The notes: generated by a model not told the origin, from the sequence alone. Shown: positions 1 through 8,913, counted from the first letter of the stretch. The stretch: 56,572 nt of DNA from Leptospira sp. (GCA_016742255.1 JACVCB010000024.1:1-56572), one strand, 5' to 3'. A program made the numbers and translations.

Positions 1-183
1 AATCAGGAAACTTTTGATACCATTCAACTGTTGTTACGTGATGTTGGAGATCCAGCTGATGCAAATGTTTTATCACAACAATCAAAAAGCCAAATCGAAT
101 ATGCTTTGCGAACAAGACTCGATGATGCGATGTCGAAGAAAAAATTAAGAGAAGATCGACTTCTTTGGCCAAAAACCAAATAA
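1..183 (+). CDS. 3' end of an unidentified gene (partial)
   Basis: The reading frame is open from the first base and ends at TAA (181-183), giving 60 codons. The encoded tail is polar and looks helical, rich in Q, D, R and K, and ends in LLWPKTK. The segment is too short to place in a family, and its start lies outside the window. It is followed closely by a convergent gene on the other strand. The call as coding rests on the uninterrupted frame and Leptospira-like codon use only. Confidence 0.6.
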   Translation, partial: NQETFDTIQLLLRDVGDPADANVLSQQSKSQIEYALRTRLDDAMSKKKLREDRLLWPKTK

Positions 184-205
184 ATCCGATTGTAATGATT
201 AGTTA

Positions 206-661
206 TTAAGTTTTAATATTTTCTAATCCATTTTCATGGAATTCAGTTGCCCATTGGTCATGGAAAGGCGTTTCTTTTTCGATTCGTTCTTCAATGGCCA
301 TTTGGGAAATTGCAGTTTCTCCATAGTGGCGGAGGAAATCACGGTGAGCCAATCGTTCTATGAGAGCTTGCCAAAATACTTCGTCTTCGTAGTCTTCCAA
401 AATATCAACAAGACCACTTTCTTCTTCAAACTCACGAGTCAGGTATGGTTCTCCATTGTTTTGGTCGATTTGGACAATATTGCCTAAACCTGCATGTTCT
501 GCTTGTGAGAAAACATGGCGAACAACGTCTGCAAATCGAGAGTCAGAATCCGGTTCATCATCCGATCTGTCTTTGGCTTGTAATGTGGAAATGACCCAAT
601 CTCCCATATAAACTAATTTGAGAAGGGTTTCGTATTGTTCTAAGGAGAGTTCCATTTCCAT
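206..661 (-). CDS. Conserved hypothetical acidic protein, 151 aa
   Basis: This is a soluble, strongly acidic protein with no signal peptide and no membrane segment. It opens with a leucine-rich helix (LEQYETLLKLVYMGDWVI) and contains a run EDYEDEVFWQALIERLAHRD that looks like an amphipathic helix. I do not recognise a named domain and assign no function. The start is ATG at 661; a second in-frame ATG two codons in (655) is possible because neither has a strong ribosome binding site. It is transcribed in the same direction as the FlaA-like gene upstream of it, with a gap of about 90 bases. Confidence 0.75.
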   Translation of the reverse strand: MEMELSLEQYETLLKLVYMGDWVISTLQAKDRSDDEPDSDSRFADVVRHVFSQAEHAGLGNIVQIDQNNGEPYLTREFEEESGLVDILEDYEDEVFWQALIERLAHRDFLRHYGETAISQMAIEERIEKETPFHDQWATEFHENGLENIKT

Positions 662-749
662 TTAGGATCAGGATTGGTTACTAGGTTGGGAAGAAAAGAG
701 TTTTTTTCAGAGACTTCCGAGGAGAAAACCTGGAAAAATCCATAAAAAC

Positions 750-1391
750 TCAATCCTCTAACAGGATTTCTTTGTTTCGGAGTGGTCTATATTTATCTCG
801 CACAATTGCAGTTATATCATCAATCGCGATGAGTACTTCCTGGTTAGGGTCGTTGTTTTCATACGGTAAATAAAAGAATCCTAAAATACGAATGGAACTC
901 TTTTGCAAAAAAACCCGATCGTTTTGGTCAAAATTTTTTGAAATGGAAACCGTGATGGTTTTCCAACCACGGTAGTTGAGCGAAGTTAGGTTTAATTGTC
1001 TCACTTCTGCATCTTGTGTTTCTATGATCAGTGTTAGGTTCCCACTCGATAAAGAAGAGTAAATGGGAATGGAGATTTCTTTAATGAATGCATTCACTTC
1101 AATGGGTTTCGGAAAGTACAATGAAAATGGTAAATTGGCATCTTTTGGAATCCGAAGCACAAGCGCTTGTTTGGAGCCTGGGATGGGAGCTGTAAAATTG
1201 TTTGATAAGCTGATTTCGGGAAGTTTTGTTCCTTTTTCTAATTTTGTACGGAGGTGACTCGCATTGAAATTTGAAAGTTCAAAATTTTCGAGAAGGATTT
1301 CCCTCCAAATGCCACTCTCGCCTAAGATTTCGGAATGGAATGGCGAAATGAGAAAAAGTGTTAGGATTATGGTGTTTCTTAAAGCAATCAT
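750..1391 (-). CDS. FlaA-like endoflagellar filament sheath protein
   Basis: The 213-residue protein has an N-terminal signal sequence (hydrophobic residues about 4-20) and then a FlaA-type domain. Matching features are a region of paired beta strands, the segment GWKTITVSISKNF near residue 140, the segment ILGFFYLP, and the C-terminal block LIAIDDITAIVRDKYR, which I recognise from spirochaete flagellar filament outer layer proteins. FlaA proteins coat the periplasmic flagellar core in spirochaetes. Leptospira has several FlaA homologues, and this one is rather short and not next to other flagellar structural genes, so it may be a paralogue rather than a main sheath subunit. The start ATG at 1391 diverges from the OmpL47-like gene over about 64 bases. 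Confidence 0.8.
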   Translation of the reverse strand: MIALRNTIILTLFLISPFHSEILGESGIWREILLENFELSNFNASHLRTKLEKGTKLPEISLSNNFTAPIPGSKQALVLRIPKDANLPFSLYFPKPIEVNAFIKEISIPIYSSLSSGNLTLIIETQDAEVRQLNLTSLNYRGWKTITVSISKNFDQNDRVFLQKSSIRILGFFYLPYENNDPNQEVLIAIDDITAIVRDKYRPLRNKEILLED

Positions 1392-1392
1392 G

Positions 1393-1424
1393 TTGACAAT
1401 ATTTCCTTACAAAGAGGATATATA
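1393..1424 (+). promoter_or_regulatory. Candidate sigma70-type promoter for the OmpL47-like gene
   Basis: A perfect TTGACA (1393-1398) lies in the divergent gap. It is followed after 18-20 bases by GATATA or TATATA (1417-1424), about 30-40 bases before the ATG at 1456. The -35 box is good. The -10 box is weak or its spacing is long, so this is a suggestion only. Confidence 0.4.
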
Positions 1425-1455
1425 TGTTTTATCTGTAAAAAGGAGACATATACTA

Positions 1456-2538
1456 ATGCAGGCGCACAAATACCTTTTGGCCATTTTGACAATTTTTTTC
1501 GCAGGCCAAATCTCAGCACAGGTTGCTGACCCAAAAGCCACTACTTCCACCAAAGACAAGGCAATTCAAAAAACTGAATCCACGTCTACACAAGCCAAAG
1601 ATGGTGTGAACAAAGTTGAGACAACTGTAAAAGACATTTTGGGAGACAAAAAAGAAGCTGGAGCTTCTACAAGTGATGCACCCGCTCTTTTTATCACTAG
1701 CAAAACTTCGTTTTCTTTAGACGCGAAAGATGATTCTTCTATGATCGATTTCATCGAATGGAAACCAAAAAATGGTGAGTATAGAAGATTTACGCAACCA
1801 ATCCGTATTTCGGAAGAAGGTCTTACTGAGATTTACTACCGTTCCGTTGATAAAGTAGGGAACGCAGAAACTCCAAAAATCCTTGTTGTGAATGTAGACA
1901 ATACTGCACCACGTGTGAGCCTTGTTCCACAAGAACAACTGTTTGTTTTAGATGGAGTTCCTTTTGCTTCTAAAAACAACACATACACAATCGTTGCGGA
2001 AGACCGCCAAACAGGTGTAGAAAAAGTTCAATTTAGCATCAACCAAGAAGCTTCTAAAGTTTACGCTGATCCAATCAAATTAGAAGTTGGTGGTGCAAAT
2101 ACGATTAAGTATTCTGCAACTGATAAATCTGGAAACTCTTCTCCAGAGTCTTCTATGATCATCACTGTTGACGATGTAAAACCTACAATTGAAATCGTTC
2201 CTTCTTTCCCTTTAGTTGACATCAATGGAAAAAATTTCCAAAGAAAAGGAAACGTATTCTATGTAAACGCAACTGACAAAGAATCAGGTGTGAAAAAAAT
2301 CCTAGTTAAAATTGACGAAGAAGAATACAAACCTTATGTTGAGGCAATTGCAATTGAAACACAAGGTGATCACGTAATCAAAGCTATGGCTGTTGATAAT
2401 GTTGGAAACCAATCGGATGTAGTCGAAGTAAAACTTACTGTTGACTTAACTCCTCCAACTTCAACAATCCAAAAAGCTAATGATGAGCCAAAAGTAGAAG
2501 CGGCACCTGCTCCACAAACTACAACTCCTGCTAAGTAA
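1456..2538 (+). CDS. OmpL47-type repeat surface or periplasmic protein
   Basis: The 360-residue product has a signal peptide of about 22 residues ending ISA-Q. A Thr/Lys/Ser-rich linker to about residue 90 follows, then three tandem Ig-like or beta-sandwich repeats. Each repeat carries the recognisable core Y-x-S/A-x-D-x-x-G-N followed by V-D-x-x-x-P (YRSVDKVGNAE with VDNTAP; YSATDKSGNSS with VDDVKP; MAVDNVGNQSD with VDLTPP). This repeat is typical of Leptospira OmpL47 and related outer-membrane-associated proteins. The tail is Pro/Ala/Thr rich. The ATG at 1456 is preferred over upstream in-frame codons because AGGAG precedes it and the signal peptide begins there. Localisation at the surface is an inference; OmpL47 itself is longer. 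Confidence 0.8.
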   Translation: MQAHKYLLAILTIFFAGQISAQVADPKATTSTKDKAIQKTESTSTQAKDGVNKVETTVKDILGDKKEAGASTSDAPALFITSKTSFSLDAKDDSSMIDFIEWKPKNGEYRRFTQPIRISEEGLTEIYYRSVDKVGNAETPKILVVNVDNTAPRVSLVPQEQLFVLDGVPFASKNNTYTIVAEDRQTGVEKVQFSINQEASKVYADPIKLEVGGANTIKYSATDKSGNSSPESSMIITVDDVKPTIEIVPSFPLVDINGKNFQRKGNVFYVNATDKESGVKKILVKIDEEEYKPYVEAIAIETQGDHVIKAMAVDNVGNQSDVVEVKLTVDLTPPTSTIQKANDEPKVEAAPAPQTTTPAK

Positions 2539-2568
2539 TTTCTAAAAAAGTAAGACCAAACTCTTACT

Positions 2569-2606
2569 AAAAAAACCCCTTTCATTATGAGAGGGGTTTT
2601 TTTTTC
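2569..2606 (+). terminator. Rho-independent terminator after the OmpL47-like gene
   Basis: A run of A, then ACCCCT, a short loop, AGGGGT and a run of T forms a classic hairpin plus U-tract about 30 bases after the stop codon. The hairpin's right arm and U-tract overlap the first codons of the comF reading frame (ATG at 2587). Confidence 0.75.
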
Positions 2607-3297
2607 GTTACTGACTTTTTTATTTCCAAAGTATTGTATCCGCTGTGGCCACCACGATTTATTTGCAGATAGATTAGGTTTGTGCAAAGTTTGCACCAAA
2701 TTTTGTTTCCATTCACAAAGTATTTGGAAAACACCTTTCCCCATTCCGAATCCAGTGGATCGTTTCCTATTTTATGAGGAAGCATACTCTTTGCAAAAGA
2801 GAGACCTCATCGCCAAAGATCTTTTCCTTTCTTTAAAATTCCAAAATGAAAAACAAATCTCCAACTACTTCTGTTTAGGTTGGAGAGAGTTAGCAAAATT
2901 TTGGAAACTTGATCCTCCCGATTGTTTTGTCATGGTTCCTTCCAAACCAAAACCAGGGCCAAAACCCTACCATGTCGCTTGGTCGTTACGAAATCGGCTT
3001 TTACGAGGCCTAAATTTAAGGGAAGATACGAGTCTTCGTAAGGTTTCAAAGGACAAACAGTCAGAGAAACGGTTTGAAGAGAGATTTTTTCATGCAAAAA
3101 AGGCATTTGCATTCACAAAAAGTGATAGAATCATAGAAGGACTTCATGTTCTACTCGTAGATGATATATTTACGACAGGTGCCTCACTCAATGAAATCGC
3201 TCGGTTGTACAAACTGAGAGGGGTTAGGAAGGTAACTTGCGTAGTTTTCTTGTTAAGTGGGGTGATTGAATCGAATGGATGTTCAAGTCAAGGATGA
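2587..3297 (+). CDS. comF: ComF-family phosphoribosyltransferase-like protein
   Basis: The 236-residue protein has the ComF layout. An N-terminal zinc-finger-like cluster (CIRCG...CKVC, residues about 17-38) is followed by a type I phosphoribosyltransferase fold with the PRPP loop VLLVDDIFTTGAS near residue 190. ComF proteins are linked to DNA uptake and processing of single-stranded DNA in competent bacteria, but many carriers are not known to be competent, so the role here is unknown. The ATG at 2587 lies inside the terminator hairpin of the preceding gene and has no clear ribosome binding site. The tail overlaps the next gene by about 23 bases, suggesting coupling with the STAS gene and rdgB. 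Confidence 0.8.
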   Translation: MRGVFFSLLTFLFPKYCIRCGHHDLFADRLGLCKVCTKFCFHSQSIWKTPFPIPNPVDRFLFYEEAYSLQKRDLIAKDLFLSLKFQNEKQISNYFCLGWRELAKFWKLDPPDCFVMVPSKPKPGPKPYHVAWSLRNRLLRGLNLREDTSLRKVSKDKQSEKRFEERFFHAKKAFAFTKSDRIIEGLHVLLVDDIFTTGASLNEIARLYKLRGVRKVTCVVFLLSGVIESNGCSSQG

Positions 3298-3625
3298 CAT
3301 AAGGATTATCAAGTTTTCTGGAGCCATTTTGAAAGTGGATTCCGATGAAATTGAAAAAGAATTGTCAAAACTCACTCAAGGTTCTGTTAAAAAAATCATT
3401 TTAGATTTAACGAAAGTTCATCATATATGTTCAACTGCTTTAGGAATTTTTGTCGCCACAAAACGTAAGTTAAAGCCATTGAATGGTGATATCAAGGTGA
3501 TTGTGGTTGATGAAGATTTAATCCAATTATTTGAGATTACAATGTTAGATAAAGTCTTTGAAATTTTTCCTGACTTGGCTTCTGCAATGGAAGGTTTCCA
3601 GTTAGATGAGGAAGATTCACACTGA
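3275..3625 (+). CDS. STAS-domain protein (anti-sigma factor antagonist type)
   Basis: The 116-residue protein is a single STAS domain: a beta strand (DIRIIKFSGAI), a helix, then KKIILDLTKVHHICSTALG and a helix rich in K/R. In SpoIIAA/RsbV proteins the serine in this loop is phosphorylated by a partner kinase, and S-T-A-L-G fits that place. Such proteins release sigma factors or act in phosphatase-controlled partner switching. Several SpoIIE-type phosphatases lie elsewhere in this window, but partnership is only a guess. I chose the ATG at 3275, with GGGGTG about ten bases upstream, over the TTG three codons earlier. The gene overlaps comF, and its TGA stop overlaps the proposed CTG start of rdgB. 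Confidence 0.85.
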   Translation: MDVQVKDDIRIIKFSGAILKVDSDEIEKELSKLTQGSVKKIILDLTKVHHICSTALGIFVATKRKLKPLNGDIKVIVVDEDLIQLFEITMLDKVFEIFPDLASAMEGFQLDEEDSH

Positions 3626-4218
3626 CAAAAAAAACGTTAGCATTTGCTTCTGGAAGTGATCACAAACGAAAAGAAATGCAAATGTTACTCTCTCCTTTGG
3701 GTTATGAGGTGGTCACACCAAAAACTTTAGGGATTATCTTCGATCCAGAAGAATCAGAAACCACATTTGTGGGAAATTCATTTATCAAATCAAAAGAACT
3801 CTTTCGCCTAACAGGTCTTCCTTCGTTTGCTGATGATTCTGGGATCTGTGTGGATGTTCTCGGTGGGGAACCTGGAGTGTATTCCGCAAGATTCGGTGGG
3901 CCTGGACTCACTGATAAAGAACGTGCTCTCTATTTACTCAATCAATTGGGACAGAATTCGAATCGAAATGCACATTACAGCTGTGTTGTGAGTTATGTAG
4001 ATACGATTCACCAAGTTTCCTTTGAAGGAAAGGTAGAAGGGCTCATCACCTCCGATTATGATGAAATTGGGAAATATGGATTTGGATATGATCCTATTTT
4101 TTATTATCCGAATTTCGGAAAACGGTTTTCAGAAGTCCCAGAAGAAGAAAAAAACAAAGTCTCACACCGAAAAAAAGCGATGGATCTATTTTTGGATTGG
4201 TTTCAAAATAACCAGTAA
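3622..4218 (+). CDS. rdgB: RdgB/HAM1 non-canonical purine NTP pyrophosphatase, CTG start
   Basis: The enzyme hydrolyses dITP, ITP and XTP to monophosphates, which cleans the nucleotide pool. Family motifs are present: ASGSDHKRKEM near the N terminus (phosphate-binding loop), FADDSGICVDVLGGEPGVYS, GYDPIFYYP and SHRKKAM near the C terminus. The first ATG in frame (3676) would cut off the N-terminal strand and the SGSxxKxxE loop. The frame is closed by a stop at 3607-3609, and the only plausible start in between is CTG at 3622. It has GAGGAAG eight bases upstream and overlaps the STAS stop as CTGA. With this start the protein is 198 residues, the normal family length. Confidence 0.9.
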   Translation: MTKKTLAFASGSDHKRKEMQMLLSPLGYEVVTPKTLGIIFDPEESETTFVGNSFIKSKELFRLTGLPSFADDSGICVDVLGGEPGVYSARFGGPGLTDKERALYLLNQLGQNSNRNAHYSCVVSYVDTIHQVSFEGKVEGLITSDYDEIGKYGFGYDPIFYYPNFGKRFSEVPEEEKNKVSHRKKAMDLFLDWFQNNQ

Positions 4219-4315
4219 TCGAAGTTAAGTTAAATTTACTTACCTTTTTATAACGAATGGATTCAGTGGTATCCTCATGAAACCAATTTCCCTTTTTGAT
4301 TCAGAATGTTGAAGT

Positions 4316-5365
4316 ATGAAACTCTCGATGATTCGCACCACCATCCAATTGATTGCAATATTCTTGATCCTTCCAGCTTTTTTGGGAAAAGGTTTTCCAT
4401 TAGAAGCGCAAGTCATTTGCGGAGGGGCAGAATGTTCCAATATTCCTTCTGAATACCAACTCCTCGGAAATTTTGCGGGCCCCGCTTTAGATCGAATTTA
4501 TACGAATGGTTTTCTTCGATCAATGGGAGAAAATGCAGTATTACAAAATCTGAATGCAAACCAATCAGGTGGCCAGAATGTTCCCTCCTACCGATTTGGT
4601 TTGGGTTACACGATTGCAAAAGGACAAGCTAAAGCACGTGATTTGTATTATGAAAACTCTGAACTCAGAAATTTGCCAAAAGAAGGTGTTGCTGCTTCTC
4701 CATCCGTGAATTTTACAGCCAACCTTAGCCAAATATTTCAAACTCCTTATGCCAGTCGTTGGAATGTCACAACACATTTTTTCCCTTATGAATTTACGGA
4801 AGCAAATATTCCATTTGTAAAAATTCGAAATACGGATGTTAGGGGAAAGATTCAAAATTATGGAATTTTGTTCCGTTATTTCCCAGAATCTTCTGGTTTT
4901 TCTTTTGGATTTGGTTTGTTTCAAACAAACCAAGACTTATACTTAAGTTCGTACGATCGTAGGACCACTCAGTTTCGAATCGACGGAGAAAAACGAAGGT
5001 GGTTGGGAATCAATGATTTGTATTACCAAGCTAGGATTTCTTCCTTTTCTTTTGATGTAAAATACAATTGGACTATTGGAATATTATCCATCACACCTGG
5101 TATTGGTTGTGTTTATAATGAAGGATATACTTCGATCCAAGTGAGTCGTTATGCACTGATTTCCACTAGATCCAATCCGGATGATTTTTCGACCTACCCG
5201 AGTGTGATTGGGATTCGACTCGCGACTCGTTATGATCATGTTTCCAGCTTTGGATATGGAAGTTTAGGCTTTCGATTTGGACAGGGAAGTTTTAGTGTGA
5301 CAACAGAATTGATGGCAGGGAGAGAAATGCAATCAGCAAATCTCTCCTTAAATTACCAATTTTAA
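4316..5365 (+). CDS. Lsa36-like Leptospira surface protein, predicted beta-barrel
   Basis: The 349-residue protein has a signal sequence (hydrophobic about residues 8-25). A mature N terminus with a CGGAEC pair is followed by a stretch (NFAGPALDRIYTNGFL, then GENAVLQNLNANQSGG) that I associate from memory with the Lsa36 family of Leptospira surface proteins. The rest alternates aromatic and polar residues in strand-like segments and ends in a terminal strand closing with a phenylalanine (SLNYQF), as expected of an outer-membrane barrel. The family name is a recollection; the exported barrel-like character is seen in the sequence. Its stop codon overlaps that of the convergent ABC-F gene. Confidence 0.65.
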   Translation: MKLSMIRTTIQLIAIFLILPAFLGKGFPLEAQVICGGAECSNIPSEYQLLGNFAGPALDRIYTNGFLRSMGENAVLQNLNANQSGGQNVPSYRFGLGYTIAKGQAKARDLYYENSELRNLPKEGVAASPSVNFTANLSQIFQTPYASRWNVTTHFFPYEFTEANIPFVKIRNTDVRGKIQNYGILFRYFPESSGFSFGFGLFQTNQDLYLSSYDRRTTQFRIDGEKRRWLGINDLYYQARISSFSFDVKYNWTIGILSITPGIGCVYNEGYTSIQVSRYALISTRSNPDDFSTYPSVIGIRLATRYDHVSSFGYGSLGFRFGQGSFSVTTELMAGREMQSANLSLNYQF

Positions 5366-7002
5366 GGGGTAAGGACTGCTCCACCAGTGAGACGTTTGTA
5401 AAAATCGTTTCCTTCCCGTTCCAAAAATTCTTCGTAATTTCCTTTGAAGTCTTTGATTCCTTCAGGAGTTACTTCAATGATTCTAGTACAAAGTGAAGAA
5501 ATGAACTCCCTATCATGAGAAACCAATATCACAGTTCCATCAAACAAAGATAAGGCGTAGTTGAGTGCTTCGATCGTTTCTAAGTCCAAGTGGTTAGTTG
5601 GTTCGTCAAGAGCAATGACGTTGTCGCAGGCAAGGATCATTTTTCCAATGATCATACGAGATTTTTCACCACCCGATAATACGGTTGTGGATTTATTCGC
5701 CATATCACCTGAAAAAAGCATCCTACCTAAAATTGCACGAATCTCTTGCACTTCTGTACCTTGAGGAGAGTTGCGAAGTAACCATTCAACCAGAGTATCT
5801 GCATCTGGTTCCATTGCTTCTCTATGGTCCTGTGGAAAAAAAGATGTTTCAACAGAGTCACCCCATTTCACTTGGCCAGAATCTGGTTCCAATTTTTTTA
5901 ATAACATTTTAAGGAGAGTGGTTTTACCAACACCGTTTGTTCCAACAATTCCCACCTTCTCACCTTTCGTAATGGAAATGCTAAAGTCTTTGATGACTGG
6001 TTTTCCATCATATGACTTTGTGATGTTGATTGCTTCGAAAACATCTTTCCCTAACACACGTTTTGCTTTGAAACGAATGTAAGGAGCTACTCTTGAAGAA
6101 GGTTTTACTTCTACCATATCAGATTTGATTTTTTCGATCATTTTTTGACGAGAGGTAGCTTGTTTAGATTTACTAGCGTTTGCAGAGAATCGAGAAACAA
6201 ACTCCTGTAAGTCGGCAATTTTTTCTTTTGCTCGTTTGCTGTCATTCATGAGTTGTTCACGGGATTGTTCAGCAGCGATCATAAAGTCATCGTAGTTTCC
6301 TGGGAATACTCGAATGGTATTATAGTCAAGGTCAGCGATATGAGTGGCAACTGAGTTAATAAAGTGTCGGTCGTGGGAAATCACAATGACAACACCTTCA
6401 TAATTGATCAGAAGTTCTTCTAACCAGTGGATGGTTTTGATATCCAAGTGGTTTGTTGGTTCGTCTAGGAGAAGTACATCTGGTTTTAAAAATAATACTT
6501 GGGCAAGGAGAACTCGTAATTTGAACCCACCTGTTAAAAAGTTAAGTGGACGGTTGTGAGCAGTGGTAGGAATTCCAAGACCTTCCAAAAGTTCCCCCGC
6601 AACCGATTCGGCTTCGTATCCGCCCATATCTGCAAATAATTCTTCAATTTCGGAAATCCGGATCCCTTCTTCATCTGTCATGTCTTCTTTGGCATAAATG
6701 GCGTCTCGTTCTGCCATCAGGTTCCAAAGTTCAGGATTTCCTCGTAAAACAGTGCCAAGTACGGTCTCGTTTTCGTATTCATAGTGGTCCTGCTTCAAAT
6801 ACCCAACCTTTACGTCCTTGTCGAGGACCACAGAGCCTGCAGAGGGCTGTAAAATGCCCGCAAGAACCTTCATAAAGGTCGATTTTCCCGAACCATTGGC
6901 TCCAATTAGCCCATAACGGCACTCCGGTTTGAATTTAATGGAAACGTTTTCAAAAAGGGGTTTTTTCCCGAAGGAGACTGTAATGCCGCTAGCTTGGATC
7001 AT
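5362..7002 (-). CDS. ABC-F family ATPase, YbiT type
   Basis: The 546-residue soluble protein has two ABC ATPase domains and no membrane segments. The first Walker A is GANGSGKST and the second is GTNGVGKTT. Two D-E-P-T-N-H-L-D Walker B/switch motifs and signature motifs (LTGGFKLR; LSGGEKSR) are present. The linker contains FVSRFSANASKSKQATSR, which closely matches the P-site tRNA interaction region of E. coli YbiT as I remember it. ABC-F proteins bind the ribosomal E site and relieve stalled translation. The first signature motif is degenerate (TGGFK), as is usual for YbiT. The gene is monocistronic, divergent from the OmpA-family gene with a 50-base gap. Confidence 0.93.
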   Translation of the reverse strand: MIQASGITVSFGKKPLFENVSIKFKPECRYGLIGANGSGKSTFMKVLAGILQPSAGSVVLDKDVKVGYLKQDHYEYENETVLGTVLRGNPELWNLMAERDAIYAKEDMTDEEGIRISEIEELFADMGGYEAESVAGELLEGLGIPTTAHNRPLNFLTGGFKLRVLLAQVLFLKPDVLLLDEPTNHLDIKTIHWLEELLINYEGVVIVISHDRHFINSVATHIADLDYNTIRVFPGNYDDFMIAAEQSREQLMNDSKRAKEKIADLQEFVSRFSANASKSKQATSRQKMIEKIKSDMVEVKPSSRVAPYIRFKAKRVLGKDVFEAINITKSYDGKPVIKDFSISITKGEKVGIVGTNGVGKTTLLKMLLKKLEPDSGQVKWGDSVETSFFPQDHREAMEPDADTLVEWLLRNSPQGTEVQEIRAILGRMLFSGDMANKSTTVLSGGEKSRMIIGKMILACDNVIALDEPTNHLDLETIEALNYALSLFDGTVILVSHDREFISSLCTRIIEVTPEGIKDFKGNYEEFLEREGNDFYKRLTGGAVLTP

Positions 7003-7052
7003 AGGTCAATTTTCTAAGGGAATCAGAGGTTTCAACCGACATTTCGTATGGT

Positions 7053-8909
7053 ATGGCACGGATTCTACTCATCATTCTCTTCCTTTTTGGGAGCGGACTC
7101 ACCAGTTCGCAAAGTATAAAAAATGGAATCCAGGTTTTGGAGGGAGACCTCATCAATACAGGCCATCTCTTGCGAACAGAAAAACAAGTATTCCGCATCA
7201 CGAGTACAACCTTACAAGAAGAACTCGCTTATCTGAGTGGGAAAAAAGTACGGATGTTATGCGATGTGCAAGGGGATGGATGTTCGCCCATTCGATATGA
7301 AATTGAACCATTTGAAACGGGAAAAACTCCTGATTGGACCTTAAAAAAAATCCCAAGGTATGTGACACAAGGTTTATTCTCCTTTAATCCACAATGTACA
7401 CCTGATGGGAAAATACTATTTTGGACTGCCCTTGTGAGAGAAGGGGGCAGGTCCACTCAGAAAATTTGGGCATCAAAACGTGACCAATTTGGGTTTTGGA
7501 TGGCAGGGGAACAATTGCCTACGCCATTAAACAACCGTTATCCTTCAGCCGTGATTTCTGCTTTACCAGGTGGGAATGAACTTTTTGTATTTGGAAACTT
7601 TGGTGAAGATGAGTTACTCGATCAACTCAAACGTGAGATGACACAAAAATCACAACTGGCAACAAGAGAAGCAGCCAATGCCAAAGAATTCCATATTGTT
7701 CTCACTAAATTAGAAAACGAATACAAAGAAAGATCAGAAAAAATCCAAAATAGAGCACCTTTGTATAAAACACGGAAAACCGAAACAGGTTGGTCGTTAC
7801 CAAGTCCAATCCCTTTTCCAAGTTTTTATAATTGGTATAAAAAAGCAGATAATCCCAACCAACAAGTATTTGGTGGATCTGCCTTGTCTTCTAGTGGTAG
7901 AACTCTGATTTATTCGGCACAACAAAAGAAAAATTTTGGAAAACTCGATTTATATGTAAGTTTACAAAATGAATCAGGAATTTTTGAAGATGGAATGAAT
8001 TTAGGAAATACATTAAATACAGGAGAAGAGGAAATGGCTCCTTTTCTTGCTCCTGATGATCGTACCTTGTATTTCTCTTCCTCTGGAAGAAAAGAAGGAA
8101 TTTCCATTTTTATTGCAAGGAGAAATGGTGATTCTTGGACATCTTGGTCGGAACCACAAGAATTATCGTCTAACCTAAGAGGTGTTAACTTTTTTAGTAT
8201 CCCAGCTGTTGGCAATTGGGCCTATGTATCAAGAGAGGGTGAGTTGTTTATGGCAGCAATCCCACAACATTTCCAACCAGATCCTGTAATGGTGATCAAA
8301 GGAAAAGTGGTTGATGAAGAAGGAAAACCACTTTCAGCATTTGTCCAATACGAGTCCCTCTTAAAGAAAAAAACCATTGGTTCTACCATTAGTGATCCAA
8401 CCACTGGTGAGTTTAGTCTGATTTTACCTTATGATGAAAATTATGGATTTTACGGTGAAAAGGAAGGTTATTTACCCGTTTCACAAAACCTAAATTTGTT
8501 GGGAAAAGAAAAGGAAGATAAAGAGAAAACTGTATTACTTGTTTTACCAAAACTAAGGAAAGGAAATCAAATTGTGATGAACAATTTGTTTTTTGCCTTC
8601 CGGTCTGCTGACTTTGCCAAAGAGTCTGAACCCGAACTTGACAGATTGGCAGGAATTTTGAAAAAAACCTCCAATTTAAAGGTACTCATCGAGGGCCATA
8701 CGGATAATGTTGGTACAAAAGTCGCTAACCAAAAGTTATCCTTGGAACGTGCAAATTCAGTTGCAGTTTATTTAAAGTCTAAACATAAAATAGAAGAGGC
8801 GAGGATTTCTGTGGTTGGTCTCGGGCCAAATACCCCCATTGCAGACAATGCGACGGAAGAAGGCCGAGCGGTGAACCGACGGGTAGTTTTTAAAATTTTG
8901 GAAGAGTGA
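7053..8909 (+). CDS. OmpA-family protein with PD40-like and carboxypeptidase-regulatory-like domains
   Basis: The 618-residue exported protein has a signal peptide (about residues 1-20), a small N-terminal domain, and PD40/WD40-like beta-propeller blades (for example FNPQCTPDGKILFWT and MAPFLAPDDRTLYFSSSGR). A carboxypeptidase-regulatory-like beta domain follows (VIKGKVVDEEGKPLSAFV, near residue 415), then a C-terminal OmpA/MotB peptidoglycan-binding domain (FAFRSADF, IEGHTDNVG near residue 547, NRRVVF). It probably sits in the periplasm or outer membrane and holds peptidoglycan. Two further envelope genes follow with a 4-base gap and a 4-base overlap, so the three are likely co-transcribed. 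Confidence 0.88.
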   Translation: MARILLIILFLFGSGLTSSQSIKNGIQVLEGDLINTGHLLRTEKQVFRITSTTLQEELAYLSGKKVRMLCDVQGDGCSPIRYEIEPFETGKTPDWTLKKIPRYVTQGLFSFNPQCTPDGKILFWTALVREGGRSTQKIWASKRDQFGFWMAGEQLPTPLNNRYPSAVISALPGGNELFVFGNFGEDELLDQLKREMTQKSQLATREAANAKEFHIVLTKLENEYKERSEKIQNRAPLYKTRKTETGWSLPSPIPFPSFYNWYKKADNPNQQVFGGSALSSSGRTLIYSAQQKKNFGKLDLYVSLQNESGIFEDGMNLGNTLNTGEEEMAPFLAPDDRTLYFSSSGRKEGISIFIARRNGDSWTSWSEPQELSSNLRGVNFFSIPAVGNWAYVSREGELFMAAIPQHFQPDPVMVIKGKVVDEEGKPLSAFVQYESLLKKKTIGSTISDPTTGEFSLILPYDENYGFYGEKEGYLPVSQNLNLLGKEKEDKEKTVLLVLPKLRKGNQIVMNNLFFAFRSADFAKESEPELDRLAGILKKTSNLKVLIEGHTDNVGTKVANQKLSLERANSVAVYLKSKHKIEEARISVVGLGPNTPIADNATEEGRAVNRRVVFKILEE

Positions 8910-8913
8910 ATCT

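Noticed and set aside
2370..2744. A 124-residue frame opposite the end of the OmpL47-like gene
   Set aside because: It runs through a strong terminator and opposite conserved repeats, so it is not a gene.
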